Below are positions 22,793 through 34,200 of a stretch of 64,000 nucleotides of DNA, piece by piece. The notes under the pieces are model-generated. The model was not told the DNA's origin, searched no databases, and saw nothing but the letters and a program-made list of their open reading frames with translations. Both the position numbers and the translations under genes were made by a program. The stretch is from Amborella trichopoda (lineage: Eukaryota > Streptophyta > Magnoliopsida > Amborellales > Amborellaceae): positions 5,420,017 through 5,484,016 of the forward strand of contig NW_006499435.1 of NCBI RefSeq assembly GCF_000471905.2. Direction: 5' to 3'. Numbering within the stretch: position 1 is the first letter of the stretch; every line of letters begins with the position of its first letter.

Positions 22793-25700
22793 ATGGTTTT
22801 TAGGCAAGTTGTCCTCCTCTCTGTCCTCCTCCACCTCCTCCTCTTCCCCTCCTCTTTGGCCCTGCAAAAGCGCCACCACAAAATCAATGGCCCCATTAAA
22901 ACGATAGTCGTTGTGGTCATGGAAAACCGCTCTTTCGACCACATGTTAGGCTGGCTAAAGTCCCAGTTGCCTGAAATTGATGGTCTCCATGGTAACGAAT
23001 CCAACCGTCTCTCTGTTTTCGATGAAAAATCCCCTGAAATTGTAGTCTCCAACGATGCTGAGTTTGTAGACCCTGACCCTGGTCACTCTTTTCAGGCAAT
23101 TAGAGAGCAAATCTTTGGCTCTAATGACACAACTCTTGAACCCACCATGAGTGGTTTTGTCCAACAAGCTGCAACAATGGAGGACGGCATGGCTAAGACT
23201 GTTATGAGTGGTTTCAGACCAGAGGTTTTGCCTGTTTATTCAACCTTGGCCAAAGAATTCACAGTTTTTGATAGGTGGTTTTGCTCGGTCCCTACTTCTA
23301 CTCAGCCAAATCGATTCTACGTGCACTCTGCAACTTCCCATGGAGCTTCAAGCAATGTAAGGAAGGATTTGGTTCATGGGTTTCCTCAAAAAACCATATT
23401 TGATTCTCTTGATGAAAATGGCTTGAGTTTTGGGATTTATTATCAAAATATTCCACCCACCCTCTTCTATAATAGCTTGAGGAAGCTCAAGTATGTGACC
23501 AAGTTTCATCAATACAGTTTGAGCTTCAAATTGCACGCTATGCTTGGAATTCTGCCCAATTATGTGGTTATAGAGCAGAAGTATTTTGATGTGGTGGGTT
23601 TCCCGGCAAATGATGACCACCCATCTCATGATATTGCAGAGGGGCAAAAGTTTGTTAAGGAAATTTATGAGACCTTGAGGGCTAGCCCTCAATGGAAGGA
23701 GATGATGTTATTGATAACATATGATGAGCATGGCGGGTTCTATGACCATGTTCCAACCCCTGTTAAGGAGGTGCCTAATCCTGATGGTATCATCGGGCCT
23801 GAACCGTTCTACTTCAAGTTCGATCGGTTGGGTGTTCGTGTCCCTACTCTTTTGATTTCTCCATGGATTGAGAAGGGCACTGGTTAGTATGATATTCATC
23901 ATCATCATTATCATCATCATTATCATTACTATCCATCAGTGAATATGCTTGCTTTTGCCTGTTATAACCTTTGTCCTTTTTAAGTTTTGTGTGGCATTGG
24001 GAGTTTGTAACTGTTTGTTGATTGGTATCAAGAACCCTACATAAGTATTATCATCATTGTCACCATTATCAGCATCGATTATACTTGTTTTTGCCTAATA
24101 TGGCCTGGTTTTTTGTTCAGTTCGGTCATGATTTTGTCATATTCGGAGTCTGCAAGTTTTTGTTGCTTGGTAGTTGGTATCAATAACCCATATAAGAAAT
24201 TATTTATTATAGGAATTTGTTACATGGAAAATTTCTTATTTGGGGCTCTGAACTTGTGATTGTGTAGGTTCTGTGCTTCTACATCTAATTGCTTCCTTGT
24301 CATTGAGAATTTTTTGTTTGTGGCTTCTCATTTGGTTGGAACAGGAGTATGAGGAGGATAGATTGGTTGTGCTTTTTGCTTTTTTGCTCAATAGGCATGA
24401 AAATAGGAGGACCGGGTTTATGTGTGCCATGGCTTTTCTTTGTTAAACTAATGAAAGTATGAAAAGTTCTCTATATGTTCTGGGTATTTTGATGTATATA
24501 GGCTGGGATGGATATTTTTTTGCAAATTATTTTTGCTTCGATTCTTGCTGAGTCCTGCGCTCTTTCATGTTTGTCACCTGTGTCTTTTCCCTTATTTGTT
24601 CACTGTTATCTCATTGAATTTGTCATTTATTATCTAGAAAAGAAAATTAATGTCACATGATAGGTTATGTAGTGTAGGTTTAGTTTCAAATCTGAGAATT
24701 TCATGATATAAACCCCTCCTTTAAGTGCATTCTAGGATATCGTGCTTTGGGTATGTCCAACCTTAAGTCTTATTGGTTGGAGTAATGGAGTTATATTTTG
24801 TATTAGTTCTAAGTGCATGACAACATAATTTTATTAGACAAAGTAACCAAGTGAGATCCCACAATCCAATATTAAGTTCGAGAAGAGTGCGTAAGCTGGC
24901 CAGGCTAATATTTTGGGGATCTCGTTAGGGACTTTCTGTTGAGATTTTCCAAAGTTTGATGGAGCAGTGTCAATAAATTCAAGATCGGGGTATGGTGGCT
25001 AATACATATGTTGCTTGTTTTACTGATTTTTGTTACGTGCTTAAGTTATGAATGATAGGTTTAGTTCTGCTTCTAAAACTGTCGACCTTGCCTCTTCTTT
25101 AAGCTAAAGGAGGCTTGAGTCCCTATAATTGATTGAATAGAGGGCTAAGATGTGACATTCAGAGGACTCTGGAGTTGGCCCTAATATATCACTTTAGCAT
25201 TTTTCAATGGTAATGTATACTAACTTTATTTTGTTACGCTCTAATCTAGATCTAGGTGCACCTCTCGAGTATTACACGACTTCCGTTTGTGGGTCCAAAG
25301 TTTATGTTTGCTTAGTTCAAGATTTCTTACTGTGATGCCCTTATTTACTTTTAGGCTGTAGCCTGTAGAATATAGACGATGGTGACAGTTGAGAGAGGAT
25401 TCCTCAGTCAAATTACCAGAAACCTAGAAGGGAAATTTATCTTTCAGGTTTTGTTGAAAGTCCCATTAGAGTATAAAGATACTGAGTCATTAGCATCATG
25501 TTAGAGTATATATCTTCACAAACATCCAATTTGAATTCTGGCGACAAAAACTCTTTGGTGAGTAGCTTGCTTACCGTGTGACAGATCACTGAAATATTCA
25601 AATTAGTCAATATACTATCTGCCTCAGCCTCACTGATGCTCTGGTTTCAAGATTTGGACTTGTGAAAGAAAGGATATATTTTTATTGTGGGAGGGAGATA

Positions 25701-28533
25701 GAGTAGGTTAGGCAAACAGTGAGCTACAAGAGATGTCATAGCAATCTGATAGGATACCAAATTTGATCCATAATTTGGTGAGGTTCCACTCAGTCAAAGC
25801 AACCTGACAAGTTTGGAGAAACATTCCTTTCAAATGAGCACTTTTCTATTTTATCTTGCTTAGCTCATAGTTTGTAACTCACGAGGTAGGCCTGGAACTC
25901 ACACATGAACAGTTGACAAATCAGGTCAAAAAAGGGCATCAATCAATTTTGTGATATGACCTGCTCGACTTGGAACCTGATCTATGCAGTTGGGTCTTGC
26001 CTGGTCGAACAAGTCTACCAGTGTCCTTTTTTCCCTAAAAAATGTTAATTTGAAATAAAAAAATTTGGTTTGAGTTAATTTAAAACTTGTTTTAATACTT
26101 ATATTAAATAACTAGGAAGCCTAATTGTTAACATTTTATAATTTTGAATAACTTAAAATTAAACAACTCCGTGGATTAAATCTAAACTATGAAATTCAAC
26201 TTCATTCTCTCTTTCTTACTCACACAGAAAGCCCTATTTGGCTTAGTGCCTTAAACCCTAATACCTCTCTGGCATTCCCTCCATCTCTGCTGCCCTTTCA
26301 ACTTTCACCCATTCTCTCCATGCGTCTCTCATGGAAGATGAACCAAGGAGGAAAGTAGCTTTTTATTGTACTCTTTTATTTAATGACATTAGTTTGGCAT
26401 AAAAAAAATCATTACCTGACCTGCCTGGTCAACCCATTTCGCTGAGGTCATCCAGACCCAGTGACTGCTGAATCAGGTTGGGATATGAGTTCACAAACTA
26501 TGCTTTCAATGTCTTTTTCTATTTTTTTTATTTTTTAAGCAAGATATATGCCTAGCATCATGCCAGCAAGTTAGGTTTTATTTGGCAAGTTTATGTCTTT
26601 AGCATTGATCTATTTATTTTAGGCGAATTTCCCAATTTATTTATTCGTTGTTTCAGTTGCCTTACTGAGATATCTTACCAAAATGTGCTCACACATGCAC
26701 TCCGTTCACATATGTTTCTACAATAGTGCTGATTTGAAAAAATCTCTCTTTCTCTCTCTCTCTCCTCCCCCCCCTTCCCCACATACTCGCACACACACAC
26801 ACTACGTTTTTATGTGTGGAGCTGCACGTTGTTTCATTTTAGTGACTTTGTTTGCAGCTGTACTCTTGTTAAAGACATGTATAAAAGAATACCTTCTTAA
26901 AAATTGGACAGATGGTCTCATTTTAGTGTTATTTATTTGCCAATGACATTAAGGTTATGCTCTTTGTAGACCTGATCTTGTAAGGAAATGCTGCTTATCA
27001 CTTCAAGGGACTAATGAAGGTTGATTTTGTAATAGTAAGCGGTGCTGAAAATATGTTGTTGATTATTGCAGTGATCCATGAACCCGAAGGTCCAACCCCA
27101 TATTCACACTATGAGCATTCTTCTGTACCTGCGACAGTGAAGAAGCTTTTTAATCTTAAATCCAATTTCCTAACAAAACGAGATGCTTGGGCGGGCTCAT
27201 TTGAGAAGTATTTCTACATCCGTGATACTCCTCGGGAGGATTGTCCAGGTTTGTGTGGTGTTACCCTATCTCCTTTAAGATGCATTTTTCAAAAATAATG
27301 ATCACGACCTCTCCTCACGGCACCCCACCCACCAGAAAAGAAGGCATGAATTTTAGAGGTTTGCTTTTTGCTAAATTTGTGCATAGTTTGCAGAACTCTA
27401 ATCACTGATTTCTCTCTCTCCCTCTTTAAAGGGCTGTAACCAGTTGTTAATCCCGTCCACGCAGGGTCCTGGGAGGGGTGGGCTGGAAACAGTCCTAATC
27501 TTTGGCTTTTTGTGCACAAAGTGGCCGCTCTCAGGACTCAAACCCGTGCTCTTGCGCTGGCTACCCGAGCCTTTTACCGTCGCACCAAGTGACGGCCCTT
27601 TTCTCCCTCTCTCTCTCTCTCTAATTGAATTTTAGGATGCTTGGGTTTGTCTTGTAGTACTTGTGGTATGCCTTGCACAAACGACAACCAAGAGTGGGGA
27701 GATCGCTCTCTCGCTCTATGTATCCTTTCCCTACTCTGCTGTTTCTTGGATCAGGAGGCAGGGATTTTTGGCCAAATTTTGTGAAACTTTGCGAGCGAGC
27801 GAGGGTTTGTCTTTTACATGCACTGGCATAATTTGCAGCACTACCAACCTAAATTTGTGCTACTTATAATTCCATCTCTTATTTATTTTGGAAAAAGCTG
27901 AATTTCAATGTGCATGGGTTCAGCCAAATATCTTCAAATAATTTGCAGGAATTGCCCAAATTAGTGCTCTCCCCCGTGCCCCCCACCGTCCCCCACCCAA
28001 ACGCCCTCTCCTCCCACAATTTCTTTCTCCAAAATTCGAATTGGATTAGCATGCCAGGATTCGGGGATTTATCTGTTATAGGAACAGACACATATGGAAG
28101 AAGCTTTCCCAGAATCTGAATATATTTTCATCTCTCTCTCACTCCTCCCACTGAAAACTTGAAATTTAGCATTTCAGTTTGATCTCTTTCTGAAAATCTT
28201 CCCTAATTTGCAGAAAAATTACCGGAAGTTGTTCAATCTCTTCGACACAAAGACCCCAACGAAGATGCAAAGCTAACAGAGTTTCAGGTCGAGCTTATTC
28301 AGCTTGCCTCTCAATTAAATGGAGACCATGTTCTCAATTCATATCCTGACATGGGTAAAACCATGACAGTTGGTGAAGCGAATCGCTACGCCGAAGATGC
28401 TGTTTCTCGTTTCTTAGAAGCAGGGAGAGCTGCCCTTAAAGCAGGGGCCAATGAAACAGCCATTGTTACTATGAGGCCTTCTTTAACCAGTCGGAGAGCC
28501 GGGGGTTTCACCTCGTATTTGCAAAGCGCTTGA
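22793..28533 (+). CDS. NPC1: Non-specific phospholipase C, NPC1-like (3 exons)
   Basis: Plant phosphoesterase-family enzyme that hydrolyses membrane phospholipids to diacylglycerol and a phosphorylated head group; members act in secretory or membrane compartments and in lipid signalling or remodelling. Exons by phase-matched GT-AG sites: 22793-23882, 27072-27248 and 28214-28533, giving 1587 nt and 528 aa, normal for NPCs (about 510-540). A hydrophobic N-terminus (residues about 1-24) looks like a signal peptide. Family motifs are in order: ENRSFDH at 44-50, TSTQPNR at 168-174, DDHPSHD at 274-280 and DEHGGFYDH at 311-319. Exon 2 supplies the HEPEGPTP and [13 protein letters not shown] segments; exon 3 is the helical C-terminal region ending in a run near MRPSLT. 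From memory the sequence is closer to NPC1 than to NPC2. Intron 1 is 3.2 kb; intron 2 carries a SINE. The ATG at 22793 starts directly on the signal peptide. No damage is seen. Confidence 0.93.
27425..27605 (-). mobile_element. Au-type SINE in NPC1 intron 2
   Basis: About 170 bp closely matching the copy at 63552-63717. Read on the minus strand it starts with a tRNA-like part: the GTGACGG start, a box-A-like stretch, then a degenerate B box (GGTTTGAGTCC). A GC-rich tail with CCCTCCCAGGACCCTG follows. This layout resembles the plant Au SINE family; the assignment is from memory of the family. It sits within the 965-bp second intron and should not affect splicing. Confidence 0.7.
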
Positions 28534-31090
28534 AGTGATTTCTCTATTTTTCTCTCTGGTTTTAGAAAGGGCTGAAGTATGGTATTGGTGAAGTTGGTAT
28601 TGTGTATATCTGATAGAAGCTAGGTGCATAATTGACTTGTTTGTCTCACTTAAAAGTGAGAAATATATCTTGTCTAGGAGTTATATTTTTACTGAAAGAT
28701 TATTATCATGAAATGCGAAGGGAATATTTGGGAAGAATGTTTCTGCATTGCTCCTGCTAACTTCTCTCTCTTCACTGAGATGCTAATCTGAGAGGAACGA
28801 TTTGTATAAAACAATGTATTGATTGTATTTCACGTGTTCCTGTTATTTTATGCTCAGGGTTGGGTAACGGGGGAGATCGTAGGAATTGAGCTTGGACTTG
28901 AATGGTTAGTAGCTGACAATTAGCGACGCTACATCTCACGTTTGGATGTTAAACTACCACAGAAGTAAAAAAAAGAAAAAAGAAAAAAGAAGACATTGTC
29001 AAGGTGCCTCATGGGGTGCAGCAATTGGATTCATCCAGATATTTGTGCTTCCATTTATAATGGATGATAGAAAAGAAAAGTATATAAAAAAAACCGTCTT
29101 TTTTTAGTACAGAAGGTCACAATCATTTTCATTTAGGTTTATAATTTCGTATTGTGAGTGTGTTTTTTACTGAACTCAAAGTTCAGAGAAATTTTTTTGG
29201 AACTTCGTAAAGCACCAAACGATCCAATTTAAGCTAGGAGTAATTGTGAATTATTGTAGTCAAGATAATTGACCTCATACTTACCCAAATAAAAAAAAAA
29301 AATAGATGGTCCAGTGTATTCAATGGCTATTATAAATGGACAATCATGTTGGGCGATTTAGTCTTACAATGCAATAGGCTTGACTTCTTATACTTTTGCA
29401 CAAAATAATATTAAAATTCTTCAGAGATTAGTACATCCCTACATTCTCTTGATTACCATCCGGCTGGTCGATGGACGAGTGGATGGCGATAAACTACATG
29501 GTCATTGTTGTTGCTATAGCCATAGGGATCATGTTATCACCCAATTAAATTATTTAGTTGGTTAAGCGGACCAAATTGACCGGCTAATATCTAATTTTGC
29601 TTGACCCAATTAAATTATTTAGTTGGGTTAAGCGGATCAAATTGACCGGTTAATATCTAATTTTGCCCTAGATCAGACTAGCCAAAAGAGTCCAAGCATA
29701 TTGGCTAGTCTGGTCTAATCTTTATTATGCTCTATGTACACCTAAAGTCCAATCTTTATGAGATGCACCAATGCTCACATAAATTAAGCATGACAAATGA
29801 GCCAATAAAACGTATGTTTTGTTCTCGACCGACTCCCAATTGTCTGATCAAAGTCAGAAAAATCTACATTTATAAACACATTATATCCCTGTGAGACATA
29901 TGAAATTGTTTCCAAATGAATGAGTAGAGTCACGTACTGAGGTTAATAAGATGCATGGAAAAAGAAATAAAATTAAAATACATTTTATCAAAAAGTAGCT
30001 TAGAGTATAAGATACGGAATGAATATGACAATTTTTAATTTTTAAACATAAAACAGGAATTATCTTTCAATTTTCTTTTTAACTAATTACTTAATTGATC
30101 TATTAGAACTTACATTAAGTAACTTAATCATTCACAACTAATAAGAAATTAATGTAAGGAGTCTTCTTCTCTAGGTCAAATATCTTGCAAATTAACGGTT
30201 GAGATTGAACAGATCCGATTGGAATCAAACGGTGATAGTCAAATACCAACTGGCATCTACTAGGTAAAAAAATTTAAAAGCAAATGCTTTTTTATCTCTA
30301 CTAAATTATGTACAGGACAATAACTCAAAGGGAGAAGTTTATAAATAGCCGAGACTCGAAACAATCAAATTAAAACATACTTCAAAAATTTCAATAAATG
30401 AGGTTATATTGATATTCAAATATATTCAAATTGATCATCTAGACATAAAACACAGATTTCAGATTTTAAAAATAGTGTATTTTATAATGTTTTTTGGACC
30501 ATCAATTTTCAAGATTTTCGTAGATCTGTCGATCTAAAAAAACACACTCTCGTATGTACTATAAAAGTGTTCTCTCTCTACAAGAACACTCTCTCTCATC
30601 CAGGTCATCTTTGTTCCTGCTAAGTATGTAGAAACACGACTTACCCGATAAAGTATGCCCAAACGCTTCTCTCTCCATGCACACACTAATTCTCTCTCTT
30701 CAATCCTGCGTACAGCAATCGCTCTCTCTCGTCTCTCTCTCACTAGGCACAAAACAATCTCTTTCTCTCTCTAGACGATTGAAGACCGCTACCTCCAGAG
30801 ATCCCTTTGCTGCTCTCAATTGAGAAGCTTCCCTCCTTTGCTCTCTCTCTTTCTCCTTTTTTGTAGCAATTCCACATTTTATTTCTTTCTCTCACCTCTG
30901 CAATTAATCCAGGATCTATGGAAGCCCTATCAATCTATTTCGTCCCACTGCAGCTATCAAGCATCTCAATGAACCCTTGAAATTCATTCCTTGGCTCTCT
31001 GAAAATAATGAACGATATCACAAACCTAAGGGTTTCCGGTCATTTTATTGACATTTGGACACAAAACTTGAAGAAACTATTGAAATGCAC
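28534..31090. other. Intergenic region between the NPC1-like gene and ATE1
   Basis: No coding region is supportable here. The first few hundred bases are the likely 3' UTR of NPC1. The rest contains a MITE of the AGGGATTGT family (about 29100-29285), a 65-bp tandem duplication (29539-29668), a truncated MITE of the GAGCC family (30333-30540) and the CT-rich upstream region of ATE1 (about 30560-30900). Confidence 0.6.
29539..29668. repeat. 65-bp tandem duplication
   Basis: Two direct copies, starting at 29539 and 29604, both begin ACCCAATTAAATTATTTAG and end with TAATATCTAATTTTGC. They differ at only a few positions. Confidence 0.85.
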
Positions 31091-31212
31091 TGTTTTCCTC
31101 TGCAAATGATCCAGAACATGGCGAAACCCTAGAAATGGCGACGCAGAGAGTGTGTTTTCCTCTGCAAATGATCCAGAGCATGGCGAAACCCTAGAAATGG
31201 AGACACAGAGAG
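31091..31212 (+). promoter_or_regulatory. 62-bp tandem duplication with telo-box-like motifs and upstream ORFs (ATE1 leader)
   Basis: Two near-identical 60-base units (31091-31150 and 31153-31212) each carry AAACCCTAG, close to the plant telo-box, and a minimal upstream ORF coding for MAKP (31118-31132 and 31180-31194). A 19-codon ORF (31135-31194) spans the junction. Another short ORF (31197-31238) is in frame with ATE1 but stops at 31236-31238, which supports the ATG at 31254 as the true start. Whether all of this is transcribed is not known. Confidence 0.55.
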
Positions 31213-31253
31213 TGGGAGGGGAGAATATTCACTCATGAAGTTCTTGTGCTCAT

Positions 31254-34200
31254 ATGGATATGGCTGTACGGACGGAATGTGAGGCGAGCAGCAGTACCGG
31301 GAACAGAGGGGAGTCTGTTGTGGTCGATCGTGGGTGGCTTCGAGGATCTTGTGGCTACTGTAAATCGAATAGCCGATCGAGCTTGGCTCATGGTAAGCTC
31401 TTCCAATTCTCGATCAAATTTTGGTTTTTCATGTATTTTAGCTGAATTTTTATCATCTTTTTTATCTGATCTCCTCCAGTTCTTCATGGAATTAGCTTTT
31501 TTTTTTTGTTAGATGAATATCAATTATCTATGTTTTTGAGTGTTATTTAATTTTTCTGAACTTTTTCATCTGATTCCTGATTAATTTACCGCTGCATCGC
31601 CTCTCTGTATATGAAATTGCAATGGTTATAATCCGAAGCTTTCAACTCTCATCAAATTAAATTTATTGTCTTGTAAGTTTCGTTGATCTTTTGTCTTTTC
31701 GTTATATTTTTCAAGAATTTTTTTGTGTATGGGTAACTCAGATTATAGCTTATGTAATTGTAACTCCTAGTTCTATTGTGGTTTAAGTGCAATGACTAAA
31801 TATAAGTTATACAAGGGAAAGAGAATAAGATCGGACTTTTGAAGGCATTGGCATACGTAACTCAAAAATGACTATGATCGGAAAAAGAAAAATCAAACAT
31901 CGAGGAGATTTTTAAGTTTAGAAAATTCTTAGGCATTCTTATGGTAGAATTAATTTGGTGAGATACAACTCCTTCAATAATTTCTGTGAAAGAAAACTAG
32001 ATTAGATATGCCTTCATCTTGACGCGATTTGTAACTTATGAACTAGCATTGTGTTCTTTTACAAAAAAATGTGGAAAATACACTTCTGAAAGCTTCGGCT
32101 CATTTTACAACAATTTGGAAATTCTATCCTCTTGTGATTCCTGTAGAGAGAAATACTTTTAACTTTTAAGAATGTCATTGTAGTACTTTGGCTAGCTGCA
32201 AAAATTGAGAACTCCATGGCTCCATGCTCTACAGATCCCAATAAAACTCAATTTTGGTGACGCCTTTTAGGATGAAAAAATGTGTTGGTTAAGTTTTTTT
32301 GGGCAGATCAGTGTGAGATTCAAACCTGGGACCTAGTGTTGTAATTGTTAACATTGTGAGTGTTGGAAAATAGAGGATTAAGGAAGAGATGGCAAAAATT
32401 TTTATCTGTCTTGAGGTGCAATTTAATGGTGCTGTCTCAAGGTAGTATATGTTCTTTATCCGAGATTGAACTTAGTGTACAATAAGGATTTTGACAATTC
32501 TATTTTTGGGATACAATGAAATAGAGGAATAAAGGATTTCCTACCAGTTCTTTGTGCTAGGATACTAGGAACACTAATAACACGAGAGGAAGACTGATAC
32601 AAATAAATTTAGAAGAGAGAGAGAGAGAGAATTCAAGTGTATTTACAACGAGAGACTTCTCGCCTTTATATAGAGTTTGTAAGAGGTCCAACCAAAAGGT
32701 GGAATGTTAATAACAACTCCTCAGCAAAGAATCGTGTTTCATAGTTAATAGTTGTGTTACTAATCACATTCACTATTTACTATCATGTTGTTTCATGAAT
32801 TGGAGTTTCAACAGTTATAACTGCAAGGGCAGTTACTGGAAGTTTTCTAATTTTTAACATTAAAAAACACTAACAATCACATAATTTCGTGCTCTTTGGA
32901 CAATGTGGCCTTTTTATCGGGAAAAGTTATTGCACAGTCCCAAGAACATGTGTGAACGCATATTGCACACACATGGGTATTTGAGCTAAGGGTGCCTCTT
33001 CACCGACAAGAGCTTGTGGAGTCCAAAGTGAGCCTCTTTGCTCTTGCCCTTGGACATGCACGTGTGTGCATGCAAGCATCGCATGCTCCACTTGGGAGAG
33101 TTTTTCTCAGTTCTACTAACACCAAAGTAGGAAGAGTTTTTCTTGTTGCTCTTGTTTTAAGCAGTCAATGCGTGATTAGAAACATTTTATCTCTCTTTTG
33201 AACTCGAATAAATTTATAAAACAAACATAGAACTGAGTACTTTGTGCTAATATTATTTTGAAATTATTCTTCTTATAAAAATACTAACATATAGATATGT
33301 TAGTATTTTGTGTAACAATGTACTTAAATTTGTCTCAAAATAATATGAATTAGTTTGAAAATAATATCTGTAATTTTTAAAAAGTATTTTTTGTTGTTCA
33401 GAATTTGTTTTGGTGTAGGATCAAAATGATATTTTATAAAAAATTTAGGACTTAGATTGAATTTATGAAAGCTTGTGGACTTAATCAGTATTTTGTAAAC
33501 TAGAATGTACTATTTTGCTAATAATGCGAACTAGTTTGGTATTTAATAAAAGAAGTAGGATTATTTGTAAATTTAGAGAGTTTCGCTTTTTAGAAAGTGG
33601 TGCATTTGTTGAACAAATGGCTGTTGCAATTGGTTATTTTACAATTGTATTTTATTGTTAGAAATAGAATTGGTTATTGTTACGATTATATTTTACTGTT
33701 AGAAATAGAAAGGAACATAGTAAAAGCAAGAGTGTGTATGGCTAAAATAGTGGTTGTATTTGTGAAGAAAAGACAATCATACATTGAAGGGGCATGATCC
33801 TGAAAGGACATGGTGGTGTACCTCTAATTATGAACTTATATTGAACCGATTGATAAAGTTGTTTTTACTTTGTCTCTCTCACTAATTTAACTCCACTGTC
33901 ATTTTAACCCCACATATGACATACGTGAATTTTGCTTCCTCTTGATTTTATTTTCCCCTTTGGCTCTTTTTTTGAAGATCCTATTTCTCTCTTGCTACTC
34001 TTTGATAAATATAAAAATTTTGGTGTTCTAAGTATAGCTTGCTATTCAAGTACCAGGAATAAGGGGGAAATCTTTTATTTTTGGTTTTCTGTATCGCGTA
34101 GAGTTTCTGGGATCCTTACAGGACACTGAACTTAATCCTCCTAGGGGCATAGTTATCAGATGTGGCTTCATCGAAGTGCACTTCGGCATGCTGAGGTGAC

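Noticed and set aside
22720..23167. Minus-strand ORFs over NPC1 exon 1
   Set aside because: Shadows of the strongly coding plus frame, which carries all phospholipase motifs.
31246..31512. 88-aa ORF overlapping ATE1 exon 1
   Set aside because: It is in another frame and runs into the intron; the CGYC-containing frame from 31254 is the conserved one.
33597..33797. 66-aa ORF in ATE1 intron 1
   Set aside because: AT-rich with an internally repeated segment (ACGATTATATTTTATTG-like); no domain.
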